The notes under the pieces: model-generated
Seen by the model: only the letters and a program-made list of their open reading frames with translations
What the model was told of the DNA's origin: nothing
Databases searched by the model: none
Position numbers and translations under genes: made by a program
In this document: positions 22,568 to 32,291 of the stretch, piece after piece
Layout: the number at the start of each line of letters is the position of its first letter
Position numbering within the stretch: the stretch's first letter is position 1
NCBI GenBank assembly: GCA_050084515.1
Contig: CM114272.1
Location: 2,914,001 to 2,978,000, forward strand
Length of the DNA: 64,000 bases
Direction of reading: 5' to 3'
Origin: Blasia pusilla
Taxonomy: Eukaryota > Marchantiophyta > Marchantiopsida > Blasiales

Positions 22568-23321
22568 TCTTTGGATAGTAATTTTTATAGGAAGTAGTGG
22601 GGTTGAATTTGATTGGTAGGACTTATATTTATGGGAAAGTGGTTTAGTGGTGTATTATGTATGTGAGCAATGGGTTAAAACTTAGTAGTAATTATTGTAG
22701 GAAGTAATGGGATTTAATTTGATCGATGGGAGTTATATTTATGGGAGAGTGGTTTAGTGATGATTTTATGTATGTGAAGAGTAGGTTAAAACTTGGGTAA
22801 TAATTATCATAAGAAGTAGTAAGGTTGAATTTGATTGGTGGGAATTATATTTATGGTAGAGTGGTTTAGTGGTATATTATGTATGTGAGGAATAGGTTAA
22901 AATTTAGTAGTAATTATTATAGGAAGTAATGAGATTTAATTTGGTTGGTGGGGTTATATTTATGGAAGAGTGGTTTAGTGGTGTATAATGTATATGAGGA
23001 ATGGGTTAAAATTTAGTAATAATTATTGTAGGAAATAATAGGATTTAATTTGATCGATAGGAGTTACATTTATAGGAGAGTGATTTTATGTATGTGAAGA
23101 GTGGATTAAAACTTCGATAGTAATTATTGTAGGAAGTAGTGGGATTTAATTTGATTGATGGGGGTTATATTTATGGGGGGAGTGATTTAGCGGTGATTTT
23201 ATGTATATGAGGAGCGGGTTAAAATAGAATGTCCACTCTTTAATTTCACTTTTTTTTTCTAATAATTCTTTACAAGAATATCTCTTTTTTTTGCGTAATA
23301 CGCGGCTTACATGCTAACTAG
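22568..23321 (+). mobile_element. Candidate non-autonomous Helitron nested in the larger Helitron
   Basis: Larger-Helitron homology stops near 22,540 and resumes near 23,400, so this is an insertion. Its 3' side has Helitron-like architecture: a short hairpin GCGT-AAT-ACGC at 23293-23303, 14 nt, then CTAG at 23318-23321 followed by T. A TC preceded by A at 22567-22569 offers a compatible 5' end and A|T target. The interior is almost entirely a 110-bp tandem repeat. The 5' end is a guess, because TC dinucleotides are common. Confidence 0.45.
22571..23228. repeat. Minisatellite, six units of about 110 bp
   Basis: The anchor GAAGTA(G/A)T recurs at 22591, 22701, 22813, 22923, 23032 and 23133, giving steps of 110, 112, 110, 109 and 101 bp. 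Each unit contains an 'aatttgat(t/c)g(g/a)t' block, a 'ttatatttatggg' block, 'gtggtttagtg' and 'gggttaaaa'. Units 1, 3 and 4 share a 'gt(g/a)tat(t/a)atg' variant, while units 2, 5 and 6 share 'gattttatg', so two subfamilies exist. Unit 5 carries a short deletion. Confidence 0.9.
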
Positions 23322-23559
23322 TTTTACAAAGAGATAGGGATATCACCTTAACTCAATGCTTTGTTACTAATCAACTTGATATAACAACTTCAAAGTATTT
23401 ATAACTTGAGTTTCCTTTATATTATCGTTGGAGTATAAAAAATGGGTTTGTAGAGTACGAAGAAGAAATCGTTGCAGTCATCCTATTGGACGTTTATATT
23501 TTATTCATCCAAGTATACATTATATACTGTATTGTGCTTATGAAACCAATAAATTTAAT

Positions 23560-24860
23560 TTGGGTTGAATTTCTTATCTTACTTTCAAAGTATTAATGTA
23601 AGAAAATGAATGATTTCTTTTTATACTAAAAATATTATCAATTATATATATTTCTACACGTGATGGAGAACGTTGTTGTATAGTAAAATCATCGAGTGTG
23701 TAAGATCCTCTCTCATTAAATATTAGAGAGATTTTTATTAGTATTAAATAAATTAGCCTAGGAAAATGAAATTCCATTGTTTAAATCTCTTTAGGGTGTA
23801 TCATTTGTGCGAGCCCAACTTTAAGAAAAGAAGTAATAAATAAAAGATGAGATAATAAAAGTAAATTAGTGGGGTTGGTATTTTAATGAAAGAAAAACAA
23901 AAATAATCTTGGTTGGTGGCTAGGGTAGTTGAGATATTTTGGAAGAGATAACAGATAATCTACATGTGTCAAAACATGATTGGCTAAGCCTTGAGAGGAA
24001 GCCATGTGGCACATGATAAGATTAACTCTATTTCGTACTCTTGTGGATCCCTTGTGAGTATATAAAGTGGAGTGACCTTCAAAGGTTCATCACCTTCTAT
24101 TTCACATCTTAAGTTTCTTGTGTCACTCTTGAGTGGATGGCTTTGGGATTGCTTGCTCTTCCAATGAGAATGGATTATCCTTCTTAGGAGAGTTACTCGA
24201 TCATGATCTAGTCTTCGAGAGGATTCTAGTATGTGGTATGTTTGGAGATGAGAGACTTGTCACCTTAAGGGAGTTTAGTCATACTAGAAATAGTTGATGG
24301 TTTGGCTTGTTATTTTTCCAATGAGAGTGGATTATCCTTCTTGGGAGAGCAACTCCGCCAAACCTCATTCTAGAGGAAAATAGAGAATATTGTTAAGTAT
24401 GGATAAGGATGGATTATGAGTTGTGCCCAAATTTCTTTTCCTTAATTCATACCACGTCAAGATTTTCTTTGTAGATAGGCACTTGTTCACTCACTATCTA
24501 ATTTATCACTTTTGAGAGACGTTCATGAACCAAGTCATGCAATCTCTAACTCCGGTGATTCTTCATAAAATCACGTACGGAAGAACATGGGATTGTACTT
24601 TGTATGTTCTTATATAGTAATCCATGGACGTCAATAGCCTGCTCGAGTAGGAATTAACACTACTTATGCTATTTTCCTTGTGTACAAACATAAAGTAGTT
24701 TACAAGGACTTCATTGTTAGGAATTTTGGGGTTCCATGTTATGAAGAAGTGATCGCCTTGGCACTACCATTCGTGATTCCTATCGTGAGAGAATGGAGGG
24801 TTTACATAGTAATTTTGTATTGACAAAAGAGAAATTTTTATACAGCTTGACTTGCATCAA
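23560..24860. other. Second insertion splitting the Helitron Rep-helicase
   Basis: Helitron homology halts after 'IGRLYFIHPS' (about 23520) and resumes at 'RQCHWLRLLLHHVRGE' (about 24910); these blocks are nearly adjacent in intact elements. The intervening roughly 1.3 kb is AT-rich with no coding motif. It contains a diverged duplicated block ('ccaatgaga(a/g)tggattatccttctt(a/g)ggagag' at about 24158 and 24318) and a TATATAAAG string near 24060. Its class and ends are unresolved. Confidence 0.5.
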
Positions 24861-26432
24861 CCACGTTTGCTGCAGCTAGAAGCTCTGCCCTTACTTGAAG
24901 AAAGACTCTCGATACGGCAATGTCACTGGTTGCGGTTACTACTTCATCATGTTCGAGGTGAAACCTCCTATGAATACTTGAGAACTATACATGGAGTCAT
25001 ATATCCAACTTTTAAGGAAGTTGTTATTCAATTGGGACTTCTTGAGGATGATAATGAAGTCTTGTCGTGCTTACAATAATCTTCTGAGATTCGCACATAC
25101 TCCTCACTTGGCCAATTATTTGCCGTTATTCTAGCTTATAATACACTTGCTAGTCCTACTACACTATGGAGTCTATTCTTGGCTCCATTCATAGAGGATA
25201 TACTATAAGAACAGCGTGAGGTAAGTAAAAGAAACAAAAGTTTGTCCATCTTTCTTTTTCTTCTTCCTATTTATGGTCATTTCTTTGCATTTAATTTGGA
25301 TATATTGGTTTCCCTTGTAGAAAATTGGAGAAGAAGTTAGAAGTGAAAAGGTATTTTTGAATCATGAACAACGGATCATTAAGGATGCTATACATAAGCA
25401 ATTGGATAACATGACACATAATGCTCTACCTTCTAGAACTTTCTTTTTTGTAGATGGCCTAGGTGGAACAGGAAGAACATTCTTATATAACCTTCTCCTT
25501 GCAAATGTAAGAAGTAAGGGAGGTATTGCTTTAGCTGTTGCATCATCTGGGATAGCTGCATTATTATTAGATGGAGGGTTAATCTCCAAATTATTAGATG
25601 TTGGCTATTGAAGATTGGAGAGGGTTGTCTATCGTAACACACTTATTTGGGAGAAGATGTTATTTGATTGTCATCTATCATGCTGGCTCATTGCAAGAAT
25701 GTAAATGATCTTATTGATATTATGTATGGGTCTCATCGTCAAAGGTTTTGTGACATCAACTTTTTGAGAGATGTAGCTATTCTCACGCCAAGATATAGAG
25801 ATGTTGATGATATAAATATAGAAAGCATGTCTCGATTTTTTGGAGAGATAATAATTTTTACTCTTAATATTTTTACTTTTAACTTTCATATCTTTATTTT
25901 GTTTAACTTATCAAATTTTGAATATTTTCTAACAAATATGTGTTGTATACATGAGTATATTTATCTTAGTGTTGATTCTTTTCCAAATGAGGGAATGAGT
26001 TACATCTATCCAACAGAGGGCTTGATCATATGCCTACCTTCTACATTGCCTCCACTTCGTTTGTGCTTGTAGATTAGTGCACCTATTATCCTTTTAGGGA
26101 ACATGAATGGTGCAAAAAGACAAGTGAATGACACTCGATTAATCATTCATGGATTCATGCAACATATATTATTGATGCTTAAATTCTAACGGGGAAGAAT
26201 ATTGGACATCAAGTTTTCATTCCCCGAATCCCATTGATTGCTTTTGACTTAGGGTTACCTTTTGATTTACGTAGATTCCAAATCCCCATCCGTCCATATT
26301 TTGCCATGACTATTAACAAATCACAAGGTCAAACTTTGCAAAAGGTTGGAATGTACTTACCCATGCCTTATTTTTTCATGGCCAATTCTATGTGGCATTG
26401 TCTAGAGTAGGACAAAAGAATTCAATTCATTA
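24852..26432 (+). pseudogene. Helitron PIF1-type helicase fragments
   Basis: 24910-25075 encodes LRLLLHHVRGETSYEYLRT through GLLEDDNEVLSCLQ, the linker before the helicase. A likely intron follows at about 25217-25320 (GTAAGT to TTGTAG). At 25357 on, 'NHEQRIIKDAI' precedes a Walker A motif altered from GGTGKT to GGTGRT (GLGGTGRTFLYNLLL), which removes the catalytic lysine. Later motifs survive in shifted frames: 'VAILTPRYRDVDDIN' (25770-25815), 'FAMTINKSQGQTLQKVG' (26303-26350) and a C-terminal 'FYVALSRVG' (26385-26411). The frame is broken many times, so no active protein is possible. Confidence 0.85.
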
Positions 26433-27654
26433 TGAGTAGTAGTGATACACGTTCAAGTGAATAAGGTGAATATATTTGTGCATATTTTGAATGAATAAAA
26501 TCAAATATTATTTTTATAATCTTCATAGTAAAAATATTTTTGGACAATCTCTATTATTATGGGAGCGTCTTCTTGATTTGTAAACACTTATCTGTTAAGT
26601 GGCAACTAGGCAACCACAAAATGTTTCACATGCTATCGGACAAAAAGAAAAAACTTGAATTTGTGTGCATCATTATTAATCTCTTCCCTCCATCAACTAT
26701 ACAAATTTTTTCTTTTCCTTTGCGTCGGTCGGGCACTTTATCTATATTAGTATGAAAGTTATTATGGGAGAGTACCTTTTCATTTGCAAACACCTCTTTG
26801 TTTGACAAGTGACAATCAATCAACGAAAGCATGCCGGTAGAATTTTTTTTAATTGGTCTGCGCTTCGTAATTGAGGTATCTCGTCCGTATATAATTATAT
26901 ACTAATTCTTCAAACACTTTTAATTTCTTCATTAATTTTATAATAAATTTTACATAAATAAAATACAATATAGAACCTAAACTTACGTCATAATTATGAG
27001 ATGGTGTTCCGACCTTCACCTTCAAAGCTATCGGTGCGGTACGGTCATTTCATAGAGAACAAAGATCAGATTGTTACTTGTGACCGTGAAATATATCAAA
27101 CGTCAAATGATTGTGAAGTCCTTGTGGTCCGAATTTACGCGGCGATACGTTCTAGTCACTATGTTTGCAGTTTCGTCAATTTACGCGGCGAAACGATCTC
27201 ATCACAATCTTCGAGGTTCAGATCACTATCTTCGAGCTCGGTCACTTTCTATTTAGAGCTACGAAGATACCACAGTCGGATGGCAGATCTATTTTCGTGA
27301 ATTCTGCTGACTAAATGGAGGACCAGATTCCCAGCCTGCTAACATGGCCACCTTGTAATGCATATATCATCAATGGATATTTGGCCTAGCCTTGAATGAA
27401 GGATATCCAAGGATCGTCGTCTCACACTTTACTGATTGGAGCTTCAGTTACTAGGTACGAGTTGTTCCGAACCATTGACCTATGAGTTTCTAGTGTCTCC
27501 ATGAATCTACCATTGTAGCCAAAGGAAGCTATCAGTACCATGGGTTCGATGGGCTTACTCCTTGTTGTTGGTTCAACTCTCGTAGTCATGGTTTTGATCA
27601 CAAGATGCGCACCGATTTGTTCGTATTGATACAGGTAGGCGATTTCGAGAGCTC
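26433..27654. other. Non-coding between Helitron and copia element
   Basis: AT-rich up to about 26,990, then mixed composition with no recognised gene. I looked here for an outer Helitron 3' end (hairpin plus CTRR-T) and found no convincing candidate. The AGCTC target-site duplication of the copia element closes the stretch at 27650-27654. Confidence 0.45.
26553..26815. repeat. Diverged direct repeat, spacing about 207 bp
   Basis: 'ttattatgggag(c/a)gt' at about 26553 and 26760 is followed in both copies by 'ttgtaaacac/ttgcaaacacctc' and an 'aagtg(g/a)caa' block. The pair lies shortly downstream of the Helitron helicase end and may mark an unrelated short element or a terminal structure. No open frame of interest. 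Confidence 0.5.
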
Positions 27655-27924
27655 TGTTGGAATGTGTAAACGACAACAAACCGCGGTGCACCGTTAACAA
27701 GGAGGCTTCAACGTAAACGCTGTAGAGGTGAGTTAGGCTCAACGTAAACGCTGTGGAGGCGAGTTGGATGCAACGTAAATGGTGCATAGACGAGTTAGGC
27801 TCATCGTCATTAGGCTCCAATCAAACAGCATGCAACGAGTACTTAGCTCATGTATAAAATGCTTCACATAATCAATGGCAGAGACCAAAAATTCCGCTCA
27901 GCACAATTGCTGAAATAAACTACA
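27655..27924 (+). repeat. 5' LTR of copia element (270 bp)
   Basis: Begins TGTTGGAATG and ends ...AATAAACTACA, the canonical TG...CA. It aligns with the 3' LTR over its length, with indels. The interior carries repeated words of about 31 bp built on 'acgtaaacg(c/a)tg' followed by 'gaggcgagtt'. The primer binding site follows immediately. Confidence 0.93.
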
Positions 27925-27940
27925 TGGTATCAAAGCAGGT
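27925..27940 (+). other. Primer binding site of copia element
   Basis: TGGTATCAAAGCAGG directly follows the 5' LTR. It resembles the TGGTATCAGAGC sequence complementary to initiator tRNA-Met used by many plant copia elements, with one mismatch. Confidence 0.85.
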
Positions 27941-28379
27941 TTCATGTGAGATTTCTAACAATTTCTTACAAACTGAAACTCGAGCATATTACGCGTGAGA
28001 TCTCTAGCAATTTCTCACAAGCTGAAATTGCACCTGAGTTATTACGATAGCTACTTCCTACTCCGAGTGAGCTTGGTACTCATATACAGAGAGAATAGGA
28101 CAGGGCTGAACTCTGTACCCTTTTGAAAGGGACAGTAAGCATACTCCTAGTGAGAGGTACTCACATACAATGAAAATAGGACAGAACTCTGGATAGAAAA
28201 CAAGAGCATGCAAGTGAAGAGAAGTGTGTACCCTATTTGGACCTTATTTTTCTTTTTTCTTCTTTCACAGGGACAAATATCAAACTGAGAGAAAAAGAAG
28301 AAGACTAGCAATCAGAAGTCGATCATATGCAGGCAAGGAGGACCAGCAAGATCAAAGCGAGCACCTATCAAGATCAAAG

Positions 28380-29198
28380 ATGATGAGCCTTACCGACAAC
28401 ATATTGAGTGAGAGCCACAAGCTCGATGAGAGCAATTACGGCACTTGGCGATACAGGATGAAGGCCATTGTGATGGTATTTGATCTTTACGATATAGTTG
28501 ATGGTAGAGAAGAGAAGACCTCCAATATGGATGCTCGAGCCACGAAAGACTTCGAGAAGAGAGATCGAAAGGCCCTTGGAATTCTGATGATGTCAACGAG
28601 ACATTCTCAAATCCCTCATTTGAAACATGCAGAGACCTCCAAGGAAGCTTGGACTACACTTGAAGCGGTTCATGCTAGCACAAGCATGACCAGAAAACTG
28701 GCATTGCAGAGGAAAATTTACTCAATGAAGATAAGCTCGACCTCGACTATGTATTCACACCTCAACATTATGAAAGAGCTAAGAGATGATTTGGCAGAAG
28801 TTAAGGTCTTGATTGATGATGAAACCATGGCAACCATTATGATGAATAGTGTGGCCCAAGACTCCCATGGGGACTTCATAAACTCTCTAGCCGTGAGAGA
28901 GAAGACGCCTACTTTTCTTGAACTATGCACATTCCTACTTGGCGAAGAAAGGAGACGCAACGACCTTGCTGCCCAAGAAGGACAAGAGTTGGGACCTAGC
29001 GCTCTATTCAGTCAGAAGAAGGGAACATTCCCTCGTCAATATGAAGAAAGGCGATCACAAGAGAGCAACACATCCGGACCAAAGGCCCAAACCTTCCGCA
29101 CCACCGAGAAAAAGTTCAATGGTAAGACCTATAGCACTACCAGCAAGAAGGAGTGCACAATATGTGGTAAGATTGGCCATGACTCCAATCAATGTTGA
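28380..29198 (+). pseudogene. Copia gag polyprotein region
   Basis: From the ATG at 28380 the frame encodes a copia Gag (UBN2-type): 'LDESNYGTWRYRMKAIV' near the start, 'AWTTLEAVHAS' and 'LRDDLAEVK' in the middle. It ends in a zinc knuckle CTICGKIGHDSNQC of the CX2CX4HX4C form. A TGA follows the last Cys at once, and a second in-frame stop lies about 25 bp on. The protease frame then continues in the same register, which shows that one long gag-pol frame was broken by point mutations. Confidence 0.88.
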
Positions 29199-29225
29199 TA
29201 CAAGAATGATCGCCACAATTGATCA

Positions 29226-30191
29226 ATGAGACCACAACAAAAGCAACAAAGCTTCCTCGCTGAGAATGGGAGAACCAATCGAGGACTCACACCAAAAAGT
29301 GAAGATGATGCACGAGGACATATCTTGGCATTGGTTATCATAAACCAAGTGGACAAGTGGTTCATTGATAGCGGCGCCAGCAACCACATGATAAAAAATA
29401 AAGGTTGGTTCACATCTTACAAACCTTTGATGAATGGACCTGAAGTATCAATGGGAGACGGCTCCATTCACTCTGCAATTGGGGAAGGAGATGTGCAAAT
29501 GACATTGCCCTCGGGTGAAGATTATAAAATCAAGGATGTGTGGCATATTCCAGCTTTAACACACAACCTTATCTCCATCGGCCAGATCACCGAAAGAGAG
29601 AAAATGAAGGTTGTTTTTTATTCCAAGGGATGCGAGTTCTTACGAGAGGCCGAAAATTCTGTCACTGTCCAAGGAGTAAGGTATGGACGACTATATCAAC
29701 TTCTTAGCAAGCCGAGCCCTCAACTATTTGCAAGATCTTCAAACCAACTACAAGTTTGGCATGAAAGACTTGGGCACTTGAACACGAAGGGCCTCAAGTT
29801 GTTAAGCAAGGACAATATGGTTGGAGGATTATCTAAATTAAGTAGAGAAATATCCACTTGTGACATTTGCTTACGAGGCAAGCAATCAAGGCAAAAGTTT
29901 GACAAACATACCCTCTCAAGGGCTCCAACTCCCCTCCACCTAGTCCACATCGACCTTGGAGGACCAATTCAAACGGCTTCACTATCAGGGGCAAGGTACT
30001 ACATGCTATTAGTTGATGACCATTCAAGATTTGTGTGGGTTTATTTCCTACAACACAAATCCAATGCATTAGGTTTACTCAAGAAATTTCTTACATTGAT
30101 GAGAACTCAATCTACTAGTGGGATCCTTGCATCTACACCTTGGCGAGCCGCCCTCAAAGGTGAAGATGATACAAACGGAAAGGGGAGGTGA
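29226..30191 (+). pseudogene. Copia protease and integrase N-terminal region
   Basis: The protease active site DSGAS lies near 29366-29380 (WFIDSGASNHM). The GAG-pre-integrase and zinc region follows with 'WHERLGHLNTKGL' and 'CDICLRGKQSRQKF' (HHCC type). The catalytic core begins with 'HIDLGGPIQ' and 'LLVDDHSRFVWVYFL'. The frame is lost near 30,110; the remainder continues in the next frame. Confidence 0.88.
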
Positions 30192-30700
30192 ATTCATGGG
30201 GAAAGCATTTGAGACCTTTTATTGCGATTATGGCATCCGTCATCAACTTACTACGGCCTACACCCCACAAAAAAATGGTATTGTTGAGAGGAGGAATCGA
30301 ACGGTAGCTATGAAGGGGTGAAATCTCCCCAACTATCTCTGGGCAGAGGCCATAAACACGCCCATCTACATCCTCAACAAGTGCCCAACAAGGGCTTTGG
30401 AGGAGAAAACGCCTAAAGAAGTCTTCACTGGCATCAAACCAAATGTCTCACACCTTCGCATCTTTATGTGTGGAGCTTAAGCACATATACCAAAATAATT
30501 GAGGAGAAAACTTGATGATAAAAGTGTGAGATGCATATTTATTGGCTATGGCACTAGAGAGAAAGCTTACAAGCTCTTCTCCTTGGAGCACCACAAGGTG
30601 TTTATGAGCCGTCACGTCATATTTGATGAAGACACTCCCCACTCCGAAGAGCATCAATCAAACGACCGAGAGTGGCCTCAAACCTCCAAGAAAGAGGAGT
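30118..30700 (+). pseudogene. Copia integrase C-terminal fragments
   Basis: The shifted frame carries 'KVKMIQTERGGEFMGKAF', where the usual second catalytic Asp (TDxGGEF) reads Glu, then 'PQKNGIVERRNRTVAMKG' with the third catalytic acid. A stop interrupts before 'YLWAEAINTPIYILNKCPT'. Further stops occur near 30,478-30,500, and the 'RCIFIGYGTREKAYKL' block continues at 30,528-30,575. Lesions are dense, so it is non-functional. Confidence 0.82.
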
Positions 30701-30851
30701 CAGAAAATGAATCTGACAAGGATACATCATCCTCAGGGCCCACAACTCATGTTGATCCACCACCAACACTTGATGAAAGAGGTCAAGTATTGGACGATAT
30801 GGAGCCCACACTTGTGCTACCAAGTCGACTACGCCAACTCCATGTGTAAAA

Positions 30852-31568
30852 ATGGCCACGATTCGAGTGATCATATCTCTTGCAGTCATGTTTGATTGGC
30901 CCCTATTGCAAATGGATATTCAGAATGCCTTCTTAAATGGCACTTTGGAAGAAGAGGTATATCTACTACGACCTCAAGGCTTTACTGATCCTGGAACTGA
31001 AGGCCTTGTTTGCAAGATGCGGAAAGCTCTTAATGACCTCATGCAAGCAAATCGAATCTGGAATCAAACCTATGACTCGACTATGTTAAAAAAACTTGGA
31101 TTTGCAAAGAATAAACACGACCCGAACCTTTATCTCAAGATCTCTACTTACGGGATTGTCATTGTGATCTTATATGTGGATGACTTAATCATTACTGGAG
31201 ATGATGTGCAAGGGATACGTGATCTTAAAGAAGGACTCTCCTCTTCATTCAAAATGAAAGATCTTGGGAGTTTACACTTTTGTCTAGGACTTGAAGTAAA
31301 GCGAGGGCCGAAAATGACCTTCTTGACTCAAGAAAGGCATATAGCTATCTTGCTTCAAACTTTTGGCCTAGAGGATTGCAAATCAACGCCCACTCCGATG
31401 AGTAAAGAGAGACTTACTTATAATGATCAAGAGGAGAGGGTGGACTTGAAAGAGTACCAAAAATTGGTGGGCTCACTTATCTATATCACCAACTCCCAAT
31501 CAGATATTGCATATGCAGTAAGCCAGATCAGCCAACATATGTTTAGGGGCAACAACAAGCTCCGATAA
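30852..31568 (+). pseudogene. Copia reverse transcriptase, N-terminally deleted
   Basis: Starts abruptly at 'MATIRVIISLAVMFDWPLLQ', the position normally about 100 residues into the RT domain, so the first RT block is deleted at about 30,848. The rest is good: 'QMDIQNAFLNGTLEEEVYL', the catalytic YVDD at 31173-31184 (LYVDDLIITGDD), 'FKMKDLGSLHFCLGLEV', and 'GSLIYITNSQSDIAYAV'. It breaks at 31,568, before the tether to RNase H. Confidence 0.9.
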
Positions 31569-31570
31569 TC

Positions 31571-31885
31571 TTGGGATTCTCCGATTCTGATTATACAGGT
31601 TGTCCAATAACTCGCAAATCAACTTCAGGATATTTCTTCTCCTTTAGAAGTGCAGCTGTGAGCTTCTCATCAAAAAAGCAAGGCTCAATTTCTCTATCTT
31701 CCACAGAATACCGTGGATTGAAAAATGCCACAGCGAAAGCCGTATGGCTTAGAGGACTGTTGGCTGAACTTCGGTTTACCCAATCTGATCCTACTCTAAT
31801 CTTGGGAGATAACCTATTTATTTGTCCAAAAATCCACTCTTCCATTCACGAACCAAGCATATCGAAGTGCAGCACTTCGAGGTAG
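31571..31885 (+). pseudogene. Copia RNase H fragment
   Basis: Begins 'LGFSDSDYTGCPITRKSTSGY' and includes 'LSSTEYRGLKNATAKAVWLRGLL', the copia RNase H core. The 30-40 residues normally found between RT and this block are missing, and the frame differs from the RT frame, so a small deletion joined the two. Stops follow near 31,885; a degraded tail runs to the polypurine tract. Confidence 0.87.
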
Positions 31886-32023
31886 TGAGTGAGGACATTA
31901 ATGTTGTGTGATGTTCGGGAAATGTCGTGTGGTGTCCGGGGAGACATCTTCACCAAAGGCCTTCCTACGACTAAGTTTGAAAGATTTAGATCACAAAAAA
32001 GAGGATGTTCCGTTTAGGGAGGA

Positions 32024-32286
32024 TGTTGGAATGGAATGTTTAGGGTGCACCGTAAACAAGGAGCCTAACTCGCCTCTGCACGTAAACGATGCAGAGGCGA
32101 GTTAGGCTACAAGGAGGCTTCAACGTAAATGAAACGTAAACGATGCAGAGGCGAGTTGGGTGCAACGTAAATGCTGCATAGACGAGTTAGCTCATTGTTG
32201 TTAGGCTCCAATCGACGACCACTTAGCTCATGTATAAAATGCTTCACCAAAAATTCCGCTCAGCAGAATTGCTGAAATAAACTTCA
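32024..32286 (+). repeat. 3' LTR of copia element (263 bp) with private hairpin
   Basis: Begins TGTTGGAATG after the purine-rich 'agggagga' tract and ends ...AATAAACTTCA, followed by the AGCTC duplication. Compared with the 5' LTR it contains a perfect hairpin at 32062-32108 (18-bp arms, 11-nt loop) made of an inverted and a direct copy of the internal 'cagaggcgagttagg' word. Copy number of the 31-bp internal word also differs between the LTRs. Confidence 0.93.
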
Positions 32287-32291
32287 AGCTC

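Larger units (their letters stand above)
20890..26432 (+). mobile_element. Decayed Helitron (Rep/helicase), multiply interrupted
   Basis: Pieces of a Helitron RepHel protein appear in order on the plus strand. N-terminal Helitron-like domain: 20890-21430. Rep catalytic HUH-type motif (GLSHIHVLIIL) near 21526-21560. Cys-rich 'CTKGYPKAF'-type block near 21755-21785, in another frame. 'LDNQWIVLYNPLL' to 'VKYLYKYVDKGSE' at 22000-22150. 'RLAIHLPETQMIYFID' at 22383. An 'IGRLYFIHPS' block near 23490-23520. 'LRLLLHHVRGETSYEYLRT' at about 24920. PIF1-type helicase at 25330-26432. Frameshifts, stops and at least two insertions (about 22568-23321 and about 23560-24860) kill it. The true 5' TC end and outer 3' CTRR end were not identified. 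Confidence 0.85.
27655..32286 (+). mobile_element. Ty1/copia LTR retrotransposon, full-length structure, inactive
   Basis: All structural parts are present: 5' LTR 27655-27924, primer binding site from 27925, gag, protease, integrase, reverse transcriptase and RNase H in copia order, a polypurine tract ending at 32023, and 3' LTR 32024-32286. The same 5-bp sequence AGCTC flanks it at 27650-27654 and 32287-32291, a target-site duplication that fixes both ends. The coding region is dead: in-frame stops after the gag zinc knuckle, frameshifts in integrase, a large deletion removing the start of reverse transcriptase, and another deletion between RT and RNase H. LTR divergence, including indels, indicates an old insertion. 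Confidence 0.95.

Noticed and set aside
22571-23228. CRISPR-like array
   Set aside because: Units of about 110 bp are contiguous and repeat throughout, with no unique spacers, and the context is a eukaryotic Helitron; it is a minisatellite.
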